The notes under the pieces are model-generated. The model did no database searches. It worked only from the letters and a program-made list of their open reading frames with translations, and had not been told where the DNA came from. Shown piece by piece: positions 44,421-52,857 of a stretch of 64,000 bases of DNA (its first letter is position 1; the number at the start of each line of letters is the position of its first letter). The position numbers were made by a program, and so were the translations under genes. Origin of the DNA: Lutibacter citreus (lineage in GTDB: Bacteria; Bacteroidota; Bacteroidia; Flavobacteriales; Flavobacteriaceae); the NCBI RefSeq assembly GCF_003260195.1, contig NZ_QEIH01000001.1, positions 248,001-312,000 of the forward strand. The letters run 5' to 3'.

Positions 44421-46858
44421 TATTCAACTAAATAATTTTTTTTAATAACAATTGGAATTCCATTTTGAGTAATTCCTTCCAAAGAAATATTTACGGTTGT
44501 TTTAACCTCACTATTAAAATAAGAAATGCTTACGTTTCCATTTGCATCAGGATGTACATACGGATTCCAATAAAGTGTGTTTCTAATATCAGCGGTTTCA
44601 TCCCAAGCTTTTTCTTTTTTCACATCGTAATTAGGTGAATAGAAATTACGGGCATTATAAAACCCATCAATAATTTTAGTAATTGTATGGAATTTTCTTT
44701 TTTCGGTTGGAATTCCTTTTCCGTCTTTTGTATAAATTAAAATAACACCATTAACTCCTCTAGGTCCAAAACCAGCTGCATTAGCACCAATTAAAGCCTC
44801 AATTCGGGCTACACTACTAGGAGGAATTACACTAACATCAGTAGACTCTGTTTCCATCTCATCAACAATTATTAATGCTGGAGCACCATTATTTCTACTA
44901 AAACTTATAGTATCATTAGCGATTACAGTACCAGGTATTGAAAATTGAATTAAATCATAAATGCTTGAGAAATTTGCATCTTCTTTAGATGCTACATAAC
45001 GGTGATCAGAAAAACCAAAATCATTTTGATCTTCTTCTTCCTTCTTTTTACCAATAATTAAAATTTCATCTAATCTATTATCCATTGGAACATTGAAATT
45101 GATGAATTTTTTAAAAATATTTTCTTTAATTATTTCTGTTTTACTTTTTTCTTGAGTAATCGGTTTTAGATTTTTAAAATCAATAGGTAAAGGAGCAACT
45201 GTCGCAGAATCTAAAACAATCATACCTTTATTCTTGTGCTTTTTATCTTTAACATTTAAGCGAACACCAGTTTTTCCAATTAATAACAAATTATTAAATT
45301 TAAACCTTCCTAAACTATCTGTTTTATCAAATTTTAAATTAGATTTTCCCTGATTTACATAATATAAATAAACATCATTATTTTCTTTAATTGTTGAAGA
45401 AAAAAGTCTTTTAACTTTTCCTGAAATAGAAAATCCTTTTTCAACATTAAAAAATTCTTTGCTATAAAGTGAGTTGTTTTTCTTCCAAAGAAAATCTCTC
45501 CAACCTTGTGTTAATAATAATAAATCTAGGTTTTGAAATCTATCAGCATTCGAATCATTAAAATAATAACCAGGGTTATGTACTTTTCCTTTTATATCTG
45601 ATTGCATTAAAAAATACGAACTAATATTCATTCCATTATTTGAGCCTGCATCTAAATTATTAGAGTCGGTAACTGCAATTGAAAAACTAGAAGGAATCAC
45701 TGCGCCATCTGTTGTTTTTGTTGAAATATCTATATTAACTTTTTCCTTTGTTTTATAAACTCCTTTATTTGTATTTAAATTTACTTGAAAGTTATTGTTT
45801 TGCTCTTCAATAAAAACAAGTCTTTGGCCATGTGGTTTTCCTTGTTCATCATAAATAGTAATTTGAGCAATACCAGTTGGAATATCTTTTGTAGGTAACA
45901 GAAATGCAGAACTTAATTTGGTAGCTGTAATAGCTCCTTCAAAATAAACTTCACCTCTTATTGAAAGCTCAATTTTAAAGGTAGTAGATGGTTTGTTATT
46001 TAAAGTTTCTTGATTTGTTTTAATAGATCCAATAAGTTTTTCATCCAATTTGCTTATTCCTAATGTAAAGCCAGAATTTAAAACTGTTGGAAGTTTAATA
46101 GTTATTTTTTCACCATTAAGGTCTGTAGTTTCAGCATAATATGTTTTGTCTTTAAAAGGGATAAATTTAAATTTTCCCATACCGTCATGAATAGATTTAA
46201 ATGAAGCAACTTTATTGTTATCATCATCAAAAATACTTCCTTCAGTTTTTATAGGGAAACCGTTACTGTCAGTTGCTTTAAAAGCAATACTAGAAGGTAC
46301 ATTGGAAACTAAAGAACCTCCTTCAGGAAAAAATTGAAGATCAATAGATTTATATTGTTTAATAATTGGAATTTCTATGTTGGATTTGGATTTCTTTTTA
46401 GCTTCAGTAGTTGAAGTTTCAGCTATTTTCTTTTTCTCATTTAAATCAATAATTTCAATTTCCTTTTTAAATACAAAATTATCTTTAAAATTTCGCATCC
46501 AATTTGTGTAAGCTCTTAGCTGATATGTACCAGCTGAAACCCCAATAGAATCATTTAAAATGAAATCTCCATGTCCAAGACCATTATTTATAAAAGTAGT
46601 ATTTTTAGTTACAATTGTTGAATCTGAAGCAACTAATTCAACATATAATAAATTACTGTGGTTTATAAGTTTGTTATCTTTTACATCAGTAACATATGCC
46701 TTATACCATAAAGATTCTCCTAAGTTATAGTATGATCTATCTGTATGAAGGTAAACTTTTTCAAGTATTGATGGTTTAGTGTTAGGAGTTTTATTTTGAC
46801 CAAAAGCGGCTAATTGACAAGTTAGAATAGCAATTAATAAATACGTTTTTTTTATCAT
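44420..46858 (-). CDS. large exported protein with MG2-like and TonB-plug-like domains, no barrel
   Basis: An 812-residue protein. Signal peptide residues 1-20 (ending AAFGQ). Residues about 32-130 look like a macroglobulin MG2 domain (EKVYLHTDRSYYNLGESLWYKAYV); further beta-sandwich domains follow to about 590. Residues about 600-725 resemble the plug domain of TonB-dependent receptors (LDEILIIG, then FGPRGVNGVILIYTKDGKG), yet no beta-barrel follows; the protein ends 90 residues later. Such proteins occur widely in flavobacteria. They may be cell-surface or periplasmic scaffolds. Function unknown. Confidence 0.8.
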   Translation of the reverse strand: MIKKTYLLIAILTCQLAAFGQNKTPNTKPSILEKVYLHTDRSYYNLGESLWYKAYVTDVKDNKLINHSNLLYVELVASDSTIVTKNTTFINNGLGHGDFILNDSIGVSAGTYQLRAYTNWMRNFKDNFVFKKEIEIIDLNEKKKIAETSTTEAKKKSKSNIEIPIIKQYKSIDLQFFPEGGSLVSNVPSSIAFKATDSNGFPIKTEGSIFDDDNNKVASFKSIHDGMGKFKFIPFKDKTYYAETTDLNGEKITIKLPTVLNSGFTLGISKLDEKLIGSIKTNQETLNNKPSTTFKIELSIRGEVYFEGAITATKLSSAFLLPTKDIPTGIAQITIYDEQGKPHGQRLVFIEEQNNNFQVNLNTNKGVYKTKEKVNIDISTKTTDGAVIPSSFSIAVTDSNNLDAGSNNGMNISSYFLMQSDIKGKVHNPGYYFNDSNADRFQNLDLLLLTQGWRDFLWKKNNSLYSKEFFNVEKGFSISGKVKRLFSSTIKENNDVYLYYVNQGKSNLKFDKTDSLGRFKFNNLLLIGKTGVRLNVKDKKHKNKGMIVLDSATVAPLPIDFKNLKPITQEKSKTEIIKENIFKKFINFNVPMDNRLDEILIIGKKKEEEDQNDFGFSDHRYVASKEDANFSSIYDLIQFSIPGTVIANDTISFSRNNGAPALIIVDEMETESTDVSVIPPSSVARIEALIGANAAGFGPRGVNGVILIYTKDGKGIPTEKRKFHTITKIIDGFYNARNFYSPNYDVKKEKAWDETADIRNTLYWNPYVHPDANGNVSISYFNSEVKTTVNISLEGITQNGIPIVIKKNYLVE

Positions 46859-47250
46859 TTTTTTTAGTTGAGAGTAAATAATATGTTTTTACTTTTTATG
46901 AATAAAAGTAAAAAATACAGTTATTTTATTTATCAAAAATAGTGCCAATTTAATTTCTCAATACTAAATTAACACAGTCTAATATTTCACGAAATATTAG
47001 ACTGTAAAAATGATAGAAGGTTTAATGTTGAATAATAAAAAATCTGAAATAATTTACAATGCCTTATGGTTAAGGCAAATATATTATCAGAAAAAAGTTG
47101 AGAAAGGCTAATTTCATTAGTTTTTAAAAGTTTTTTATTCACTTGAAATTATAGATTCACAAATTAATAATAATTTGATTCTTAAAACAAGAATATAAAC
47201 TCAGTATATAAAAACCTTAAATTTAAAACCTAAAACTTTATAAATTAAGT
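46859..47250. other. 392-base gene-free gap with a 30-base palindrome
   Basis: No reading frame stands out. The main feature is a perfect palindrome at 46975-47004 (14-base arms, 2-base centre). The gap must hold the end of the nadAB transcript and the promoter of the MG2-protein gene, but no clear terminator or consensus promoter is visible. Confidence 0.6.
46975..47004. repeat. 30-base perfect palindrome
   Basis: Arms CAGTCTAATATTTC and GAAATATTAGACTG are separated by AC. No T-run follows on either strand, so a simple terminator is unlikely; an operator or dispersed palindromic repeat is possible. Confidence 0.7.
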
Positions 47251-48840
47251 TTATTTATTAACTAAATCTGCGCTATAAAAGCCACCTTTATTTTCTTTTC
47301 TGTTCTTAGAAAATTGAGTTATTAGGTAGGCTGTTGTAATTAAATTTCTTAATTCACATAAATCGGTAGAAAGTTCAGAATAATCATATAAGCGTTTGTT
47401 GTCTTCATACAGAACTCTTAATCTTCTTTCAGCACGCAATAAACGTTCATTAGAACGTACAATTCCAACGTAATTACTCATAATAGTTTTTACTTCGTTT
47501 CTATCATGTGTAATTAATATTTTTTCCATGTTTTTTACAACTCCACTATCATTCCAAACAGGAATATTTTGTGGTTCTTTAATTTTTGAAAATCTTTTTT
47601 TTAGGTTTTGGCAAGCGTTATGTGAAAAAACGAGACCTTCTAATAATGAGTTGGAAGCTAATCTGTTAGCTCCGTGTAATCCAGATCTAGTAACTTCCCC
47701 TGACGCGTATAGGTTTTTTATTGATGTTTTACCATTTTTATTAATATTTACACCACCACAAATATAATGTTGAGCAGGTGAAACCGGTATAAAGTCTTTA
47801 CGAACATCAATTCCCAACGTTAAACATTTAGCTGTAATATTTGGGAAATGTTTTTCAAAAGAATTAAAATCTAAATGTGTGCAATCTAAATAAACATGAG
47901 GCGTTCCGCTTTTTTTCAATTCATTATCAATAGCGCGAGCAACAATATCACGTGAAGCAAGTTCTTCTCGTTTATCATACTTTTTCATAAACCTTTTGCC
48001 GTAATAATCTCTAAGAATTGCACCTTCTCCACGTACGGCTTCAGAAATTAAAAAAGCAGGGTATTCGCCAGGATTAAATAAGGCTGTAGGGTGAAATTGA
48101 ATAAATTCTACATCAGATATTTCAGCTTTGGTTCTATAAGCAATTGCAATACCATCACCTGTAGCAACTACAGGATTTGTTGTAGTATTATAAACTTGTC
48201 CGTTGCCACCGGTAGCTAACATTGTTATTTTTGAAGAAAAAGTTTTTACAACACCTTTTTTTTCATCTAAAACATAAGCGCCGTAACAAGTGATTTTTTC
48301 TTTTCTTTTTATTTTTTTCTTTGTTATCTGATGTTCAGTTATTAAATCAATAGCATAATGATGCGTTAAAAAAGTAATGTTTTTCGTTTCCTCAACTCGT
48401 GCTATAAGAGCACGTTCAATTTCGGCTCCAGTAATATCTTTATGGTGTAATACACGATCTTGAGAATGGCCACCTTCCCTTCCTAAAGAATATTCGCCAC
48501 TTTCAGTTTTGTCAAATTTAGTTCCCCATTTAATTAATTCATTTAATCTATCGGGTGCGCTTTCAACAACCATTTTTACAACTTTTTCATCACAAAGTCC
48601 ATCCCCAGCAGTTAGTGTGTCTTCAATATGCTGTTCAAATGAATCTACGGTTTTATCCCAAACTGTTGAAATACCTCCTTGAGCATATTTAGTATTACAC
48701 TCATTTTTATCAGTTTTAGTAATAATAGTAATTGTAGAATTTTTAAATTCATTTGCTGTTTTTAAAGCAAATGATAGTCCTGCAACTCCAGAACCTATTA
48801 TTAAAAAATCCGAATATTGTAATTTTTTTTCAGCATTCAT
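47251..48840 (-). CDS. nadB: L-aspartate oxidase
   Basis: NadB oxidises aspartate to iminoaspartate for quinolinate synthesis. The 529-residue flavoprotein begins with the FAD fold FLIIGSGVAGLSFALK and has NTKYAQGGISTVWD, LATGGNGQVYNTTTNP, EFIQFHPTALF, EAVRGEGAILRD and PAQHYICGGVNINKNGKTS, all diagnostic. It follows nadA by 15 bases in a leftward nadA-nadB operon. nadC is not in the window. Confidence 0.97.
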   Translation of the reverse strand: MNAEKKLQYSDFLIIGSGVAGLSFALKTANEFKNSTITIITKTDKNECNTKYAQGGISTVWDKTVDSFEQHIEDTLTAGDGLCDEKVVKMVVESAPDRLNELIKWGTKFDKTESGEYSLGREGGHSQDRVLHHKDITGAEIERALIARVEETKNITFLTHHYAIDLITEHQITKKKIKRKEKITCYGAYVLDEKKGVVKTFSSKITMLATGGNGQVYNTTTNPVVATGDGIAIAYRTKAEISDVEFIQFHPTALFNPGEYPAFLISEAVRGEGAILRDYYGKRFMKKYDKREELASRDIVARAIDNELKKSGTPHVYLDCTHLDFNSFEKHFPNITAKCLTLGIDVRKDFIPVSPAQHYICGGVNINKNGKTSIKNLYASGEVTRSGLHGANRLASNSLLEGLVFSHNACQNLKKRFSKIKEPQNIPVWNDSGVVKNMEKILITHDRNEVKTIMSNYVGIVRSNERLLRAERRLRVLYEDNKRLYDYSELSTDLCELRNLITTAYLITQFSKNRKENKGGFYSADLVNK

Positions 48841-48855
48841 TTGAAAGTGGTTTGT

Positions 48856-49851
48856 TTATTTTGAAAGTTCAAGCATACGTTCTATAGAAACTAAGGCTTT
48901 TTTACTTAATTCTTCGTCAACTTCAACATTTGGTAATTCGTGTTCTAAGCATAAATACAATTTTTTCATTGTATTCATTTTCATATAAAAACATTCGCTA
49001 CAGTTACAATTGTCATCTTCAACTGGAGCGGGTATTAAAATTTTATCTGGTGCATCTTGTCTCATTTGGTGTAAAATACCAACCTCAGTTGCAACAATAA
49101 ATTTTTTGGCTTTGCTATTTTTTACGTATTTTAATAATCCAGATGTTGAGCCAACATATTTAGCTACTTTTAATAAATGAGCTTGAGACTCAGGGTGAGC
49201 AATTATTTCAGCATCAGGATTTTCAGCATATAAATCTAATATTTTCTCAATAGAGAAAGCTTCGTGTACCATACATGCTCCATCCCAAAGTAGCATATCT
49301 CTACCTGTTTTTTTAATTAACCAGGCTCCTAAATTTCTATCTGGAGCAAAAATTATTGGTTGATCTTTAGGAATAGAATTAATTATTTTTTCCGCATTTG
49401 AAGATGTACAAACAATATCAGTTAAAGCTTTAATTTCAGCTGAAGTATTTACATATGATACAACTAAATGATTTGGATGTTCTTTTTTGAAAGCTGCAAA
49501 TTCAGCTGGCGGACAAGAATCTGCTAAAGAACAACCAGCTTTTAAATCTGGAAGTAATACTTTCTTTTTAGGATTAAGAATTTTTGCAGTTTCTGCCATA
49601 AAATGAACGCCTGCAAAAACTATAATATCAGCTTCTGTAGTTGCTGCTTTTTGAGCTAAGGCTAAACTATCACCTACAAAATCAGCAATATCTTGTATTG
49701 CATCTTCTTGATAATAATGAGCTAGAATAACAGCATTTTTTTCTTTTCTTAATCTGTTTATTTCTGCTATATAGTCAATGTCTTTAGGTGTTTCAATATC
49801 TAAAAATCCTTTTTCTTGAATATTCTTTTTTGCTTCTTTTAATGTAGTCAT
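48856..49851 (-). CDS. nadA: quinolinate synthase
   Basis: NadA condenses iminoaspartate with dihydroxyacetone phosphate to quinolinate using a [4Fe-4S] cluster. The 331-residue product shows [48 protein letters not shown] (first cluster Cys region), [11 protein letters not shown], and [16 protein letters not shown] (last Cys region). It is the first gene of nadA-nadB. Its leader contains several stem-loops ending two bases before the ATG, suggesting RNA- or operator-based control. Confidence 0.96.
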   Translation of the reverse strand: MTTLKEAKKNIQEKGFLDIETPKDIDYIAEINRLRKEKNAVILAHYYQEDAIQDIADFVGDSLALAQKAATTEADIIVFAGVHFMAETAKILNPKKKVLLPDLKAGCSLADSCPPAEFAAFKKEHPNHLVVSYVNTSAEIKALTDIVCTSSNAEKIINSIPKDQPIIFAPDRNLGAWLIKKTGRDMLLWDGACMVHEAFSIEKILDLYAENPDAEIIAHPESQAHLLKVAKYVGSTSGLLKYVKNSKAKKFIVATEVGILHQMRQDAPDKILIPAPVEDDNCNCSECFYMKMNTMKKLYLCLEHELPNVEVDEELSKKALVSIERMLELSK

Positions 49852-49937
49852 ATGGTTGTTTTTAATTGGTTAAGACCAATAAATATGCCAAACAACCGGA
49901 TGTGCATCCGATTGCTTTAAGATATTGCAATTTATAA
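49852..49937 (-). promoter_or_regulatory. structured leader of nadA-nadB
   Basis: On the transcript, a CGGATG-CA-CATCCG inverted repeat (49897-49910) is followed by GGTTGTTT pairing with AAACAACC (49890-49897 with 49854-49861), which encloses a small ATTGGT/ACCAAT hairpin (49865-49880). The outer stem ends two bases before the ATG and would cover the ribosome-binding region. The two outer stems share the base at 49897, so alternative folds are possible. Confidence 0.55.
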
Positions 49938-49969
49938 AAAAGTTATGATTTTAGTTAAATTAATACAAA
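49938..49969 (-). promoter_or_regulatory. nadA-nadB promoter
   Basis: The minus strand has TTTG (complement of 49966-49969), a 20-base spacer and TAACTTTT (complement of 49938-49945), one mismatch from the Bacteroidota consensus. Confidence 0.6.
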
Positions 49970-49975
49970 TTATGA

Positions 49976-51028
49976 TTATTCAACCTTAAATCTCCATCCA
50001 AATTTATCTTCAGCAAGATTTCTTTGAATGTCTGTTAAGCTCTTTTTTATAAAAGAAGCATAACTATTTTCAACTTTTGGTAATTCAATTTTTTCATCTT
50101 TATGTGCAAATCCAAGAATAGGGCTTATAACTGCGGCAGTTCCTGCACCAAACATTTCTAATAAGTCTCCGTTTTTTGCAGCTTCAAGAATTTCAGTAAC
50201 CTTAATGGGTCTTACTTCAACTTTTATTCCTTCATCTTCAGCAAATTGAATAATACTTTTTCGAGTAACACCATCTAAAATACGCTCGCTTGTTGGAGCA
50301 GTTAACAATGTGTCTTTTATTCTAAAAAAAACGTTCATAGTACCTGCTTCTTCTAAATATTCATGAGTAGAAGCATCCGTCCATAATACTTGTTGATATC
50401 CTTGTTTTGCTGCTAATTTAGCAGGATAAAAAGAAGCGGCATAATTACCAGCTGCTTTTGCAAAACCAACTCCTCCATTTGCAGATCTACTATATTTATC
50501 GGCAATTACAACTCTAACTTCACCTCCATAATAAGCTTGTACAGGAGAACAAATAATCATAAATTTATAATTAGTTGAAGCAGAGGCTGAAACGCAATTT
50601 TCCGTTGCGATAATAAATGGCCTGACATATAGAGAGTTACCGTCTCCTTTTTGAACCCACGCACTATCTAGTTTCAATAATTCAGACAAACCTTCAAAGA
50701 AATATTCTTTTGGGAAAGCTGGCATATCTAATCTTTCAGCAGAAATATTAATACGTTTTTGATTTTGATCTGGTCTAAATAGCCAAATATCATCATTATC
50801 ATCTTTGTAGGCTTTCATTCCTTCAAAAACTGCTTGTCCGTAATGAAAAACTTTTGCAGAAGGATCAAGCGTTAGAGCTTGATAAGGTTTAATTTTTGGG
50901 GTTTTCCATGCACCATTTTCAAAATCGCATTCGAACATGTGATCAGTAAATAATTTACCAAATGACAAATTACTGAAATCAACTTCAGCGATTTTCGATT
51001 TTGCTATTTTTTCTATTTCTAAAGCCAT
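49976..51028 (-). CDS. ilvE: branched-chain amino acid aminotransferase
   Basis: IlvE is a PLP enzyme of fold type IV that interconverts Leu, Ile and Val with their keto acids. The 350-residue length is that of the class II (eukaryote-like) subfamily. Signatures: FHYGQAVFEGMKAY, LYVRPFIIATE, GFAKAAGNYAAS (PLP lysine in the SANGGVGFAKAAGNY segment), EYLEEAGTMNVFF and GTAAVISPILGF. It reads leftward and ends 124 bases before nadA starts. A TAATTTTG sequence (complement of 51052-51059) is a possible -7 box. Confidence 0.95.
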   Translation of the reverse strand: MALEIEKIAKSKIAEVDFSNLSFGKLFTDHMFECDFENGAWKTPKIKPYQALTLDPSAKVFHYGQAVFEGMKAYKDDNDDIWLFRPDQNQKRINISAERLDMPAFPKEYFFEGLSELLKLDSAWVQKGDGNSLYVRPFIIATENCVSASASTNYKFMIICSPVQAYYGGEVRVVIADKYSRSANGGVGFAKAAGNYAASFYPAKLAAKQGYQQVLWTDASTHEYLEEAGTMNVFFRIKDTLLTAPTSERILDGVTRKSIIQFAEDEGIKVEVRPIKVTEILEAAKNGDLLEMFGAGTAAVISPILGFAHKDEKIELPKVENSYASFIKKSLTDIQRNLAEDKFGWRFKVE

Positions 51029-51294
51029 TGCTAATGTAAATTTAGTTTAAACAAAATTACTCCTTTTTTTTGAATAGGAAATTTGTTTTACATTGATTGT
51101 ACTACCTTATTTTTAATATATTTGGTAAAAATATTCAATTAAGTATTAACGAGAAAATAAAATTGCATTATTAGCATTTAATAGGCAAAATAATTTTCTA
51201 AAGTGTAAAAAAATTATAAATTTAAAATGTTCATTGGTAATGTTTTATATCTTTTTTTATTAGTTGATATTGATATTGTAAAATTGAAATAAAT

Positions 51295-51963
51295 TTGGAA
51301 AGAAAAATTATAATAACTTCAGATGGTTCTTCAACCATACATTTACCAGAATGGAATGAGCAGTATCATTCTATACATGGAGCAATTCAAGAGGCTAAAC
51401 ATGTATTTATTAAAAGTGGACTTCATTTATTTTCTGAACAAAATATAAAGATCTTAGAAATTGGTTTTGGAACAGGTTTAAATAGTTTTATTACTTTTTT
51501 AGAAGCTCCTAAATTGAATTTAACAATTAATTATGTTGGTGTTGAAGCATATCCAGTTTTGTTTGATGAAATTAATAAATTAAATTATGTAGAAGAGCTT
51601 AAAGCTCAAAATTTTGAATCTGTTTTTAATGAAATGCATAAGCAGGAATGGGAATTAGAAAAGATGATTTCTACTGAATTTTCATTAACAAAAAGAAAGC
51701 AGTTCTTTAACAAAATTAATGATTTAGATACTTTTAATTTAATTTATTTTGATGCCTTTGGAGCTAGAGTACAACCAGATTTATGGACGGAAGATATTTT
51801 TAAAATTATGTACGATGCCTTAAAAGTAAACGGTGTTTTGGTTACTTATAGTGCAAAAGGAAGTGTAAGAAGAGCTATGCAAGCGGTTGGTTTTAAAGTA
51901 GAAAGACTGCCTGGTCCTCCAGGAAAACGAGAAATGTTAAGAGCTGTAAAAATAATAGATTAA
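51295..51963 (+). CDS. mnmD: tRNA 5-methylaminomethyl-2-thiouridine methyltransferase domain protein (MnmD-like)
   Basis: A 222-residue SAM methyltransferase matching the methylating half of MnmC, with ILEIGFGTGLNSF as the SAM-binding glycine loop and IYFDAFGARVQPDLWT as the catalytic DAF(A/G) motif, ending PGPPGKREMLRA. It would methylate the wobble uridine side chain; the FAD oxidase half of MnmC is absent, as in stand-alone MnmD. The only usable start is TTG at 51295: an in-frame stop lies at 51271 with no ATG between, and the next Met is past residue 110. The 42-residue gene follows directly. Confidence 0.88.
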   Translation: MERKIIITSDGSSTIHLPEWNEQYHSIHGAIQEAKHVFIKSGLHLFSEQNIKILEIGFGTGLNSFITFLEAPKLNLTINYVGVEAYPVLFDEINKLNYVEELKAQNFESVFNEMHKQEWELEKMISTEFSLTKRKQFFNKINDLDTFNLIYFDAFGARVQPDLWTEDIFKIMYDALKVNGVLVTYSAKGSVRRAMQAVGFKVERLPGPPGKREMLRAVKIID

Positions 51964-52092
51964 ATGGAAAATAGATTTAAAAAAAGAAAGAAACCAAATT
52001 ATAAAAGAGGTATTATTTTGGCAATTTTGTTAATGCTAATTATTTTTTTATGGTACAATATTGAGACCATAATTACCAATTTATTTGGTTAA
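51964..52092 (+). CDS. 42-residue membrane peptide, unknown
   Basis: An ATG immediately follows the mnmD stop (TAAATG). The peptide has a strongly basic N-terminus (MENRFKKRKKPNYKRG), one membrane helix of about 19 residues (IILAILLMLIIFLWY) and a short polar end. The positive-inside rule puts the C-terminus outside the cytoplasm. Tight spacing to mnmD and clear membrane character support a real gene. No family recognised. Confidence 0.6.
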   Translation: MENRFKKRKKPNYKRGIILAILLMLIIFLWYNIETIITNLFG

Positions 52093-52233
52093 AATAGTGC
52101 CTGTTAAAAAATAGTACTTTTAAACAAGAACCTTATGTCTTTTGATAATTAAATGAACTGAAATAGAGAGAAGTACTACAATTCTTAATTTAATAAGCTA
52201 CTTAGGTAAAGTTTCTATTTATGTAAGTTATTG

Positions 52234-52241
52234 TACATTTG
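52234..52241 (+). promoter_or_regulatory. putative -7 box of ruvC
   Basis: TACATTTG, with the TTG start codon 20 bases downstream, supports initiation at 52262. The -33 element is weak. Confidence 0.5.
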
Positions 52242-52261
52242 GCTTTAAAATAAACAAATAA

Positions 52262-52816
52262 TTGAGCTCAGAAAAAATTATATTGGGAATTGATCCTGGA
52301 ACTACTATTATGGGATTTGGATTACTTAAAGTAGTTGATAAAAAAATGGAATTGATGCAGTTGGATGAATTAATTTTAAAAAAATATAATGACCATTATG
52401 TGAAATTAAAATTAATATTTGAAAGAACAATTCATTTAATTGAAACTTACCATCCTGATGAAATTGCAATTGAAGCACCATTTTTTGGTAAAAATGTACA
52501 GTCTATGTTAAAACTTGGGCGGGCTCAAGGAGTAGCTATGGCTGCAGGGCTATCAAGGGAAGTTCCTATTACTGAATATTCGCCAAAGAAGATAAAAATG
52601 GCAATAACAGGGAATGGAAACGCCAGTAAAGAGCAGGTTGCAAAAATGTTACAAAGCCTTTTGAAAATAAAGGAATTACCAAAAAATTTAGATTCAACTG
52701 ATGGATTGGCAGCTGCAGTTTGTCATTTTTATAATAGCGGAAAAATATCAACTGATAAGAATTATACAGGTTGGGCTTCATTTGTAAAACAAAATGGAAA
52801 CCGGGTAAAAGAATAG
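52262..52816 (+). CDS. ruvC: Holliday junction resolvase RuvC
   Basis: RuvC cleaves Holliday junctions presented by RuvAB. The 184-residue product opens with SSEKIILGIDPGTTIMGFG (first catalytic Asp in GIDPG) and has AIEAPFFGKNVQS, EYSPKKIKMAITGNG and the C-terminal catalytic STDGLAAAVCHF. The start is TTG at 52262, right after the -7 box; the family alignment leaves room for only a few residues before GIDPG. hemW follows 41 bases later. Confidence 0.95.
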   Translation: MSSEKIILGIDPGTTIMGFGLLKVVDKKMELMQLDELILKKYNDHYVKLKLIFERTIHLIETYHPDEIAIEAPFFGKNVQSMLKLGRAQGVAMAAGLSREVPITEYSPKKIKMAITGNGNASKEQVAKMLQSLLKIKELPKNLDSTDGLAAAVCHFYNSGKISTDKNYTGWASFVKQNGNRVKE

Positions 52817-52857
52817 TTTCTTTTTTTAATTTAACTTCAAATAATAAAACCCTAGAA

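Noticed and set aside
51290-51297. TAAATTTG as a -7 promoter box before mnmD
   Set aside because: It contains the only available start codon (TTG), so a transcript from it would begin inside the gene; taken as a chance match.
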